A stretch of 64,000 nucleotides of DNA from Costus lasius. Its lineage: Eukaryota; Streptophyta; Magnoliopsida; Zingiberales; Costaceae. The stretch is from positions 106,233,565-106,297,564 of the forward strand of contig CM050451.1 of assembly GCA_027563935.2 (NCBI GenBank), written 5' to 3'. The translations under genes and the position numbers were made by a program. The notes under the pieces were generated by a model. It was not told the origin of the DNA. It saw only the letters and a list, made by a program, of their open reading frames with translations, and did no database searches. Numbering within the stretch: the stretch's first letter is position 1; each line of letters opens with the position of its first letter. This document shows, piece after piece, positions 46,054 through 56,459 of this stretch.

Positions 46054-48455
46054 TGTCACGCCCCGGCAGGAAGCCGGCTATTTCTAGCTCACAGTTTTAT
46101 AACACAATTTCTAAAAGCATGCTATCCAAACTAACAACTGAAATAAAATACAAAAGGCAAACTATCTCAACTTGGGCTGGTACATAGCTATCTATCAACT
46201 CTATCCCTCCCAGAAGCTAACTCTGTACCTGGAAGAGAAACAAAGGGGGGTTAGCAAAAATGCTAAGTATGAATCAACAAATAGGGTGAAAGAGTCAAAT
46301 AACATGATAATACAATGACTGAAACAATGATATACAAATAATATAAGAATGTCGTGCAAATCATCAAGCTTGGCCAACAGATCTCAATCATGAGCCGCAC
46401 TTATTTTCAGAGTGTTTCCACCATCAGCTCACACAGTGGAACGACTGTCATAAACAGCCCGGTGAATGTTGCGTCCAACGTCTGACATCCGTAGTATTGT
46501 CCCGAGGACAACTGGCGGTGCCCTAACCAGCAAACAGATAGTTCGATACGTGCCGGAACTATAACACACACACGGTGGCCACTGGAGAATAAATCATCCA
46601 GTCAGAGGTCAATATATATCACGACAAATATTCAACTGTTCCACATCCTCATGTGTCAATATCACAGATACACAGTTATTCAACCATACGCATATGCCAA
46701 TATCACAGATATCCCAACACAGTTTCTTTCATCGTGAATACAGAAATAGAATATGACCAATGAACAAGATAAATGAGGTCAACTGAATTACAGAAATAAT
46801 ACAAGCAGACGAAGCAATTAGATATCAGTGTCAATCAATTCTAACATGTGCATTATATATCAAACCAAAGGATTAAGCAGCAAGTCCTATGATTCTTGAC
46901 ACTATAAGAAAGGAGTAGGACAGATTCCTACCTCAATCGCTGTTATTCTGAATCCTTTTGAAAAGCCAATAATTGTTTATCACACGATGCAAGCCGATTA
47001 TTGGATTAATCACTCTGAAACATGAATTTGTACATGAACTCTATTAATAAACATTCTAACTTGAAAACCAAGACTACCAACATGTAGAACATAACCCTAA
47101 ACCTAGAGAACCACTCTTAGATCATATGAACCGAACCTAAAACCCACTGAACCGAACAGAATTACAGTGAACCGATCAAATTCACCCTGAACCAGATCAG
47201 ACTGACACTTAGAACTTAAATTACACACAATATACAACTCATCTAAAGATACCAAGATTACCATTAGATAGGAATTTTCATAAGCTTTCCGACGGCTACC
47301 TGAACCGGCCCGGATTCGACCGAATCAGGGTCGAACCGGTCGAAATTCAAGTACTGACCCGAAAACAGAATTTAACCTCTCAATCCACTTGAACCGGTTC
47401 AAATCGATTTCACACAGCAATCGGTTTATTTCTAAATAAACCGCCGCTCAAACCCTAATTTTAGGACTGAACCTTCATTCGCCCGCGCCGCCCGATCTCC
47501 GCCGCGCAAGGCCGCCGGACTTGCATCTGCTGCTTGCGCCGGCGAGTTCACGAGGACGCGTCGAACGCTCGTTCGCCGCCAAAATTCGCCAGAATGCTTC
47601 TGATGATGAAGCGAGGCTCTGAGACGAGATTTGGACGCATGGTCGAACCACCCGAAGCAGCAGAAGGTATCGACGGTGGTGCCGCCGCCGTCGACACCCA
47701 AACCTTAACCAAAACTCAACAAAACTTCACGAAAGCTTCAGGAAAGAGAGTATACCTTGCTACGATACTGTATCGTAGCCTAGAGTCGAGAGATCGCTGT
47801 CGATGGAGGCGCTGGAAGACTGGAACTTGTGGCGGCGCCGCTCGAACTCCGGCAATGGTTTCGAGCGCTATTTCTCCCTCCTGGCGATGCTCCGAGGCTT
47901 GAAGAGAGGCTAGGGTTCTACATCTTCTCGAAACGGGCAGAAGCCCTCTAATATAGAGGCAAGACGCATCCCGGAATAGCAAGTCGCCGCCGCCGATTCG
48001 TTCACCGAGAAAGTTGGGGAAGATGACGATTCGACTCGGTCTCCAATTCAAAATTTAAATTATAATCAAATATAATAGGCGCGGATTAATAACGAAAACG
48101 CGACGCAGCCCAGTGGTTGGGCTGAACCAACTCCGTCGCTGCGTCACGGGTTCGAGCCATGGCGAACACAGTTTTCGTTTTAATTAAATTCAAATCAAAT
48201 CCGACATAACTAAAAGAAGCATGATATAATAATCAAAACGGAAACTTAGCTCAGCGGTTTGGGTATTCGCGAAAACAACATGCGACGCGGGTTTGAGCCC
48301 CCGCAAACGCGTTCCACGTTTTTGATTTAAATCTTTTTTTTTTACATTTAAAAATTCGAAAAAATTCCAGAAAAATCCCTAAAATTTCAAAAATACAAAT
48401 TCTGATATTTCTAAAATTTTAAAAATTTAAAATTACTAAAATCAAGGTTATAACA
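46054..48455. mobile_element. 2.4 kb solo LTR, target ATAAT
   Basis: Starts TGTCACGCCCCGG and ends GGTTATAACA, with ATAAT on both sides (46049-46053 and 48456-48460). No retroviral coding domains, so a solo LTR. The open frames inside it (about 47432-48051) are GC-rich shadows on both strands without family signals. Toward the right end it carries two tRNA-like modules and an AT-rich tail (AAAAATTC-type repeats). Confidence 0.75.
48105..48305. other. Two tRNA-like A/B-box modules in LTR
   Basis: Within the solo LTR. CAGCCCAGTGGTTGGG with CGGGTTCGAGCC (about 48105-48158) and TTAGCTCAGCGGTTTGGG with CGGGTTTGAGCCC (about 48246-48302) resemble pol III A- and B-boxes at tRNA-like spacing. Neither folds into an obvious tRNA by eye and no anticodon arm is clear. 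They are likely tRNA-derived relics that are part of this LTR family. Confidence 0.4.
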
Positions 48456-48650
48456 ATAATTTTCATGAAAACAACAATTACCACTACCGAGACGTCCCGC
48501 GAACGCGTTCCGCGTTTTTTATTTAAATTTTTTTTTTAACATTTAAAAATTCAAAAAAATTCTAGAAAAATTCCTAAAATTCCAAAAATATAAATTCTGA
48601 TATTTCTAAAATTTTAAAATTTTAAAATTACTAAAATCAAGGTTATAACA
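48261..48650. repeat. 195 bp tandem duplication across LTR edge
   Basis: The LTR's right end plus 39 bp of flank (through CCACTACCGAGACG) is repeated in tandem. GGTTATAACA-ATAATTTTCATG occurs at 48446 and again at 48641, 195 bp apart. The repeat includes host flank, so it arose after the LTR inserted. Confidence 0.75.
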
Positions 48651-49340
48651 ATAATTTTCATGAAAACAACAGTTACCACTACCGAGACGAGCAATTTCCG
48701 CCTTCAATCTCACGTCTTGGATTCAACCTCATCTTCATCATCTTCATCAATTATTTGCCCTTGTAAAAAAGAAAAAAAAAACACTTATAAGGGGCAAAGA
48801 GGTTTGGGGGTGGCGCTCAAAATTGGTCTCCCATGGACAGTCTTTGAGAAATGGCAATTCTCACATAAACTAGAACTCTGATGTAATGAGCAAGCTAGTA
48901 GACCAGTACAGACGAGTAGTACACCACGTGTGCAAAATAGAGAACATTGAAAATTGCAATTCAGATTTCACCAAAACAGATCCTAAACAATACTAGAAGA
49001 CTTCAAATGTCTCAAAACTGGCCTGAAGAAGAAAGGTTCTTTAATCATCAATTCTGCTCATTTAGTACACCAGATGGGTTCCAAAGATACATAATCTAGC
49101 CAGAAAGATTGTGTAATGAAGCTCACAAGTGCTGTCAAAATTTTCTGCACACACGTACTAGCACTGTATGCATGTACCGAAGGAAACCAAATGACAACCT
49201 GATCTCATATGATTATCCAAAAAAAGATAAAAATTATTTCAAGTAATAATCATAAAATTCCATGGGTGGTTTTGCCTAAGCACACAAACTAATAAAGAGG
49301 CAAATAAACAGAAAATGTCTAAAGAGCAAGTGAAGGTTAT
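48651..49340. other. Flank 3' of RING gene
   Basis: No gene recognised. A 73-codon plus-strand frame (48660-48881) begins in the repeated flank and is Ser-rich and low-complexity; I do not support it. The right part should hold the 3' UTR of the RING gene. Confidence 0.45.
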
Positions 49341-51149
49341 TTAGTTGTTCATCCTTCTCTTATGCGAGTGAATAGTGTCTCCATCAACATCCAAAGATCC
49401 AGAGGTGCTGCTTCTACCTCTCCTCCTATTGTTTCGAGATGATCCGACGCTATTAGGGTCTGCAGGGGCTGCAGAAGTGGCTACATCTCCCTGTATCATA
49501 GCCATGGTACTAGAAACAGATGCTTCTGGTGCTAATGCTGCATCCGCACGAGCCCAGATTGTAGGTGTTTCGGTGTTTGGATTAAGAGATGAAGTGGAAC
49601 GATCAAGTCCACCACTACTGGGGAATCTTCCAACCACCCTACCAAAGTCGGCAGTGATAGCAGCTATTCTGTCAGTGCTACGTTCAAATGGCTGCCAAAA
49701 ATCAATTCCATCTTGAAAAATAGGATCAACAGCGCTTCTGATAGGGTTTGCCACATTATTTGTGGGAAGTCCTGGCTCTCCAGCAACAGAGCCATTTTCA
49801 GGTTGTATCTCCCTTTGCATTCTTCTAGCTCTCAGCCTAATTAGGGCTCTGCGATGAACATTTTCATATATTTCTTGTACGCTTGATTCTGCATAAGGTT
49901 CGTGCCTGTTTGCACCATGCACATGCTGATACAGGAAGTGCCTCCATGATGCTGCAATTCCCTCACCCAGTCTCCTCGAAACAGGCCAAAACTGCTGTCT
50001 GATGCTCTCAAACCTATTTCCCGATGGCCTTGGGGGTATTTTAAGAGCTGATTCCCCATCTTTCTCATTTTTCTTCTCGGCACGGGATGGAGATCCTCCT
50101 CTACCATAAATAGGAGTGATCTGGGAATCATTTACCTCTCCTTTGCATACAGGGCACTCCTTATGATCGGAATGGACATGCAGCCATTCGTACAAACATG
50201 GCCAACAAAATAAATGCCCACACGAAGTGACAACAGGTTCTGCAGCCATATCAAAGCAGATGTAGCACTCAAAGTTAGCAGCATTTCTACCTTTCTCTTT
50301 GCCCTCCTCTTCCGAAGCTTCCGTTGCACTGTTATCAGCAGTAACTTTATGCTTGCCGTTGCCTTGTGTGGTTCTTTGGGAGCTCACTGTATCGCGCCCT
50401 GCCTGCTCAGCATTAGGCAATTGCAATGTACCAAAGGTAGATCTCTCATCAACCTGTGTGAGTGAAGATCGGAATCTTCTGATTGGCCGTCGATGACTAG
50501 AATCCATCAGCCTATCTAAAAATGTTTCAGGGTAGCGAAAGGACTCGCGCCTCGAAGAAGCTCCCCCTTCTCCAGCCAGAAATTCGTCAGTTGGAGAAGG
50601 AATTGGTGGGTGAAAGCTAAAGGTGGATGCTTCACGGACTTGCGAGCTTGTCGAACCAGTAAAATAACTCGGCAAGTAAGCGACGGCTTCAGGAGGAAAT
50701 ATCGGGGGAGATGTAGGATCATATGGTTGAGAGTCGTCATCATCGAGCGAAGGGTCAATCGGTTCTTGTCCAGCCGGTAAGGGTTCGACGCTGGCAGGAG
50801 AATACGCAGAATCAGGTCCTCCAGCTGCTTGAACAGCTGGTAGAATCAAAGAAGTCGAGGACGGCGACTCGTAGAGCTCGAAAGAAGGGAAATACGGGGT
50901 GTAGTCTGGCGAGCTGATGGCATGCGACGGCAGAGCATCGAACAGGTCAGGGAAGTACTCGGCGTGAGAAGGAGAGTACGGTGGATGAGACTCCGACGGC
51001 TCCACAGCCCCCGACATGGGAATTGCAGCACCCCTGCCCTCGATGGGCGCGGAGGAGGAGAACACACTGAGAGAGAGATCGGAACCGTAATCAGCAAGAC
51101 CTAGAGAAGGCAGCGAGTGCGGCAGGCCGAGGTAGAGATTCAGATCCAT
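49341..51149 (-). CDS. RING E3 ubiquitin ligase, MUSE1/2-like
   Basis: Single coding exon of 602 residues. The N-terminus MDLNLYLGLP is conserved in this family and resembles an EAR-type LxLxL/DLN motif. A Ser/Pro-rich acidic region follows (residues ~50-270). A C3HC4 RING lies at about 295-340: CYICFDMAAEPVVTSCGHLF then CWPCLYEWL and ECPVCKGEV, followed by ITPIYGRG. The C-terminal half has a conserved FWPVSRRLGEGI...WRHFLYQHV segment. This order matches Arabidopsis MUSE1 (At3g58030) and MUSE2 (At2g42030), cytosolic E3 ligases that limit NLR immune signalling. That role here is by homology. All zinc ligands are present and the gene looks intact. Confidence 0.85.
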   Translation of the reverse strand: MDLNLYLGLPHSLPSLGLADYGSDLSLSVFSSSAPIEGRGAAIPMSGAVEPSESHPPYSPSHAEYFPDLFDALPSHAISSPDYTPYFPSFELYESPSSTSLILPAVQAAGGPDSAYSPASVEPLPAGQEPIDPSLDDDDSQPYDPTSPPIFPPEAVAYLPSYFTGSTSSQVREASTFSFHPPIPSPTDEFLAGEGGASSRRESFRYPETFLDRLMDSSHRRPIRRFRSSLTQVDERSTFGTLQLPNAEQAGRDTVSSQRTTQGNGKHKVTADNSATEASEEEGKEKGRNAANFECYICFDMAAEPVVTSCGHLFCWPCLYEWLHVHSDHKECPVCKGEVNDSQITPIYGRGGSPSRAEKKNEKDGESALKIPPRPSGNRFESIRQQFWPVSRRLGEGIAASWRHFLYQHVHGANRHEPYAESSVQEIYENVHRRALIRLRARRMQREIQPENGSVAGEPGLPTNNVANPIRSAVDPIFQDGIDFWQPFERSTDRIAAITADFGRVVGRFPSSGGLDRSTSSLNPNTETPTIWARADAALAPEASVSSTMAMIQGDVATSAAPADPNSVGSSRNNRRRGRSSTSGSLDVDGDTIHSHKRRMNN

Positions 51150-51153
51150 CTTC

Positions 51154-51402
51154 CTGCCATTACAAATATCGAATCAAAACCCCAATGCGCAACAAAAAGA
51201 TGGGATCTTTCCGCTCGCAATTAAACTAGGGTTAGACGAGTTCCACAATTCCAGCGGCGATAGAAAATTGAAACCCTAGAAATAATTTCAACACACTAGG
51301 TCGAAATCAAGTACGAATCTAAGGGGAATCGAGAGGAGACAGGACGGAGAGAGATCGAAGAGGACGAGAGCGGAGACACGCGGAAGGATTGAGGGCTCTC
51401 AC
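51154..51402 (-). other. 5' UTR intron of RING gene
   Basis: Donor CCTG|GTGAGAG (51402) and acceptor TGGCAG|GAAG (51154) on the minus strand, just four bases before the ATG. The 5' UTR exon would start upstream of 51403. Inferred from splice motifs. Confidence 0.6.
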
Positions 51403-51403
51403 C

Positions 51404-54400
51404 AGGATTTGGGGGCGGATAGATGATGGTTCGGAATTGGGGCATTGGATTTAATTTTTTAACCTTCCAGCTGCTGCTCGGGGAGAAAGACGGGGAATGC
51501 CGAACTGCTGCTTTATGGGGACGACTCCTAGCTCCGAGTACTCACGTGTGCGGACGTGATGTGTCTAATCAGTTATGGCTCGGAAACCACCGTCCGATTG
51601 AGGGTCGAATGCCTTGGGTGAGCTGACGGGTCTGATCTGAAATTGGAAACATTGCCAAACGTGAAACATGAATACTTGGGGGCCTTTTTGCATGGGTTCT
51701 TTCTTTATTCTTTTTTTGCATTTAAAACCTTTTATTATGTGTATATATACATATTTTTTTTTGAATAACATCTTATATTATTTAATTTTTAAAGATGTAT
51801 TTTACTAATTTAATTCTTTTTCAAAATAAAAATTTTAAATTAAAAAATATATAAAATATTTTAAAGTTATGAGAGAAATTTGTAATACATACAAAGTAAA
51901 TTATCCCATGTTTTTTTATGCATCTTTTCAGTTTGACCTCAAAAAATTAAAAAAATAACTGAGTTATGTAAAAAAATAGTACAAAATAGCTTGCCTTATT
52001 TTTTAAATCTCCCCTTAATTTTCTGTAGAGTTCAAAACCATAAGTCTTATTTCTATTTTCCAAAGTATTAAGACTTACTTTGCAATTACTATTTAATATG
52101 TTTTACTCTTGCCATGGCTGCTTCGCATTTGGGTACCTGCCCGATCTATACCCGTTTCCTACGTGGTCTACAATTCGTGGGACCTTAGGATGTGTCGTCT
52201 TTTCAAACACTAGGAAGTTACCAGTCATATTCAAGCAAAATTATTGGGCAACTTACCCCACAAACAGGTCCTTAGGATATGGCGAAATGTTTTCATTGAG
52301 GTGCCATAAATATTATTTAATTTAGCTAATAATTAAATCTTCTTTTTTATATAGCATGCACAATTTGGCCCATTTAAGTTGTACTCAAACTAGGCCAATT
52401 TACTAATTAAATTTAAAATATTCAATCATATTCCAACCTATGTATAAATTGGTCAACCCAACACAATCCAATAACTCATTTAATATATAAATATATGTTA
52501 TATATATTAAAAATATTTTATATTAAATATATACATTTATTGTATATTTGAAATATAACATGTAGTATATATATGATAAGATCCAACACATTTGACATAT
52601 TACATTACAAAGTTATTAAACAAATCTATTTCTTTGGAGAGAATCCACATTAAGGAAAAGAAAAAATACAATGAATCTAATAGCTTTTGTATCTAGATTC
52701 ATTATATTTTTTTTTCCCATGCAAATTCTCTCCAAAGAAACAATAAAGAATGGCTCTACTTATGAATGCACTTGAGTCACCTAATGCTATCTTATAAATT
52801 AAACATTCAAATACTCTATATTTTGTATATAAGATTAGTCAAGACCTACCCTAATAGATACCTTCAATACTTAAAATTACTCACTTTAGATATAGATCGA
52901 CCTAGATCATTCGAGAATTATTAAAATTATGAGTCGAATCAACCTTTTAAGCAATCCCCAGTTGAACTGTATAATAAGACAATCAACCCACCACAACAAT
53001 TATCATGTCCTTTTAGTTGTTATCGAGGTCCAATTGCAACCTAATTATTGTGTCATGTACTATTATCAATAGAAGCATCTACCAATCAAGAAATAGATAT
53101 AAATATACAATTAAATAAGTGAAAGGTATGTTCACTTAGAGCTCCATGCCCTTAAGCTCACTCTAGAATGTCAATCTCTCCATCTTCTTTTTTGGCTGAT
53201 GTGGATTACTTAGAAAGAAGAAGACGTGATTGAGAACCAAATCCATCCGATCAAAAGGAACAAAATCCAAACCGACTTGAATTTAGACGCCAAAATTGAT
53301 CAGAGCATTGCCATAAATCTAGGTCTTCTAAATAACTTAATTGTTTTCAGCAATTAGCACACACATGTTGAAACGTTGATTCAACAATCTGTTCTCGGTA
53401 TCTCTTCTCTCATCTCAATCCTATTACTGGATCAATCAGCTTATTTGATTAAAAATAAATAATGTGAATTGCATAAATTTCATTTTTTTTTGTAGATATG
53501 AACCGAAGAAATTAATGAAAAAAAAATTAAATTATGATTTTGTAATTTATTTAACACAAATTATTGTGAAACTTCAATCTTGTAAATATGCATTATATAA
53601 GTGCCAAATTAGTCATCATGAATTATGTAGATACCAAATTGGTCGATATGATATATGTAAGAAATCAAATTACCTGACCTGCATTACTTTGTATATATTC
53701 AAAAAGTGAGGATGTGAAACAATGAAACTTTGAAGTGTGGGTTTATTGGAAAATCAAATTAAGTAATGAAATAGGTGCACTCATACAAGAATCAAATATG
53801 TACACTCATTTGAATTTAAAATCATGAAAAAAAATTTGTAATCAGCTTTGCATCAGCCACATAGTTTCCATATGTGGGAAAAAAAAAAGATAAAAAAGAG
53901 AATTTGGTAAACTGTAAATTTCTCTTTGCACTGCCACCACCAACTACTTACACTGAACTAGTTCATAGGTCAATTTATAGCGAACAAGTCCATTAACTGC
54001 AACATATTATGCACGAAGCTAAAAAGGTGCAAGAATAAACTGAGAATTGAAATTAAAAGTTCTACCTATAAATTGCATAGCATGATTCAGTTCACCTATT
54101 ACTTTTGCATCCTTGATTAGATTAATTTGGATTTTGACCAATTTTAGCATGATTTAGCATTTTGTTTAACAGGCCTCTTAACTGGGCATAATTCCTAAGC
54201 AAGCAAAAAGTATTATAACACTGCAATAACTTAAGTTAATGAATTATGACCAAGAATGAATTACAATCCTCTCAACGATTTATGTAAACTTAACTTTATT
54301 TGATACACAAAGACTTTACCTTTTTGACCAAATTCATGTTAATAACGTCATTCATATCTCTTCATAATCACAACATTCGAGTAGGGCTCTAATATTAATT

Positions 54401-55024
54401 ATTATGGCCGAGAATGATCGCATGGCTTAAAGGGCTGTAAAGACCAATTTATGGTTAAAAAACCAGGTAACCAAAAGTTTTTAAATACTCTAACGCAATT
54501 TAATTACTGTATGTTATAATTAATTGTGCTTTCACTTCCCGTGGAACCAATTAGAGTGCCAAGGCCCAAGGGAATGAAAAAATCCGCCCATTTTGTAGTG
54601 GGCTTTAAAGTAGTTCTCCGGCAACGGCAATGATATGCAAGAAATAAAAACTAGCCCACATCCAAACAGCCTAATACAACTTGGATAAAGAAAAAGGAAA
54701 ACTATTTCTTTTTTGTCAGGCAAATTTAGTAATGAGAGCTGGGTCTGACCCTCCTTACCAGTTAAACACCCTCAAAAAAAGGAAAACTGCCGGATGAAGA
54801 AAAGGAGAAAACGTGGGCAAACGTATATCCAGTTTAAAATTTCGATATTTTCCAAGAATGTTACGCAGTACTGCAAGCCATTCATTCATCTTATTATCAT
54901 GTCTACTATAATAGCACGCCATATGGACGAAAGTAGAGTTCAACCCAAACTCATAAGACAGGCAACTTATTTTCATTATTTATTGCAACGGCCCACGTTG
55001 CCGTCCGTCAGGGTAATTGATTGC
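51404..55024. other. Long AT-rich intergenic region
   Basis: 3.6 kb without a recognisable gene. It contains the RING gene promoter on the left and the LEA gene 3' flank on the right. 51700-54500 is AT-rich, with a fold-back at 52629-52741. Short open frames have no family features. Confidence 0.5.
52629..52741. repeat. Fold-back (inverted repeat) ~113 bp
   Basis: Arms of about 50 bp: TTTCTTTGGAGAGAAT...AATGAATCTA at 52629-52680 and its near complement at 52692-52741, with an ~11 bp loop. It looks like a small MITE or fold-back relic. A small-RNA hairpin is possible. Confidence 0.65.
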
Positions 55025-56320
55025 TCAGGCGGGAGGAGCCTTGTCGACTTCGAGGGGACGGAACCACACAGTCTGGTCCAACGCAGAGGGATTGCCACCC
55101 GCAGTGACAACCGGCTTCCCGCCGCCTACGATGTTATCACCGCCGGCCGGACCGAAGACGCCGGTGGTGGGGTGGGGGCCCCAGTACTTGTCAGAGTTGG
55201 CGTCGATCACATGGTCCGGCACCACGATTGGGCGAACGTGCTCATCCACGTTCTTGTCGTACGACGACACGTGTACGGTCCTCACGCTGCAGAAACAGAA
55301 CCGTGTTAGAAAAAGGTTCAAGTAGGAGTTGTCTTTATAGTGTTCGGGAACACGACCACCGAAATCGTAGAAGCAATAAGTAAGAGAATTCCCCACCGGG
55401 AGCAGGAGGCCGAGATGCCTTTTCCTAAATCAGCCCCTGCCTATGGGTGGAATCACCATCAATCATGTGGGTGGTAAACTCGAACGGGTACGACAAACTT
55501 TTCTTTTCAAGCGGGTGCCAGTGTTCAAAATTGCAAGGAAAAAAAATGGAGAGCATAACGATGATCGCCAGAAACATATCGTACGGTTGGAGCGTACTAG
55601 CGAGTAAAAAGAGCCAAAGCTCAGTGAAGTCTGGTGGACGATCACCACGCAACTGACGGATCTCGGTCATTTAAATGTTATTTTTAAAAAATAAAAAATA
55701 AAAACTATCTCCGCGGATCTCACTGTATGTGAACTATAAATTCTTTTTGCAACAGCGGGGTGCTTTGCTTGTAATTTTACTTTATTAATTAAAGTCATGT
55801 AAAAAATCCCAAACAAGTGGGTGTGACGTAGGAATTGGAAAACGACAAAGTATGCCAGTCAAATGGACAGAGATGTAAAGAATTATTATACGGATGGGAC
55901 GGATCAGTTCGATTCCCATAACGCTTGTAAAGGTGCTTTGTCTACATACGTTTTTTTTTTCTTTGTCTACATAGTTCAACTACAATCAAAACGCTTTTAA
56001 AGGCCTCCTCTATAACAAATTGTTTAAGTAATCAAGTTTCAGGTGATGCTAAGATTTCGTTTAGCTGGAACCTTCAGTCGCGACCTCTTCTTTTCGGCAC
56101 CCTCCGTCGTTTCAGATCAATAAAAAAGCGCAAAAGATTCGTCGAAAACAACAAAGAAAAAGTAAAAGCCCTAGATCAAATTGCTATTTAGTGATTACCT
56201 GGAAGCAAGCAGTGCCGGAGAGGCGACGGCGTAGGTAGGCTGAGTAGCCCAGATCTGGTGGATGAATCGCTTCCCGATGCTCCCAGCGATCGCCCGCCCC
56301 TTGGAATTGGCTGCTGCCAT
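55025..56320 (-). CDS. LEA protein, At5g17165-like
   Basis: Two exons, 56320-56199 and 55286-55025. The intron has AG|GTAATC and CTGCAG|C borders, and the codon split gives Ser. Product 127 residues. A basic N-terminus (AAANSKGRAIAGSIGKRFIHQI) resembles an organelle presequence. The core VHVSSYDKNVDEHVRPIVVPDHVI, then DKYWGPHPTTGVFGPA, is the signature of the small LEA-type proteins named after At5g17165. The Gly-rich tail ends EVDKAPPA. Function in plants is little known; stress association comes from the family name only. It lies about 10 kb from the acidic-protein gene, and in Arabidopsis the two homologues have neighbouring locus numbers. No lesion seen. Confidence 0.85.
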
Positions 56321-56436
56321 ACAAAGAAATGGGCTCTAAAAGAGAGCGAAAGTGTGTTCGAGAGGCCGAGGAGCGGCAAAAGCAAAAGGGAATGAAAGGG
56401 GGAAAGCACGTTGCTCTGTCTACCTCCTTGTACCAG

Positions 56437-56444
56437 TTTATATA
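56437..56444 (-). promoter_or_regulatory. TATA box of LEA gene
   Basis: TATATAAA on the minus strand about 117 bp upstream of the ATG, with a CCAAT-type ATTGGCC just beyond (about 56453-56459). Confidence 0.6.
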
Positions 56445-56459
56445 GGAGCGGATGGCCAA

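Noticed and set aside
47432..48051. Minus- and plus-strand frames of 89-122 codons
   Set aside because: They sit inside the solo LTR, overlap on opposite strands and show no domain.
54794..55325. 171- and 102-codon plus-strand frames
   Set aside because: They are the complement of LEA exon 2, which has the recognised motif and proper splice junctions.
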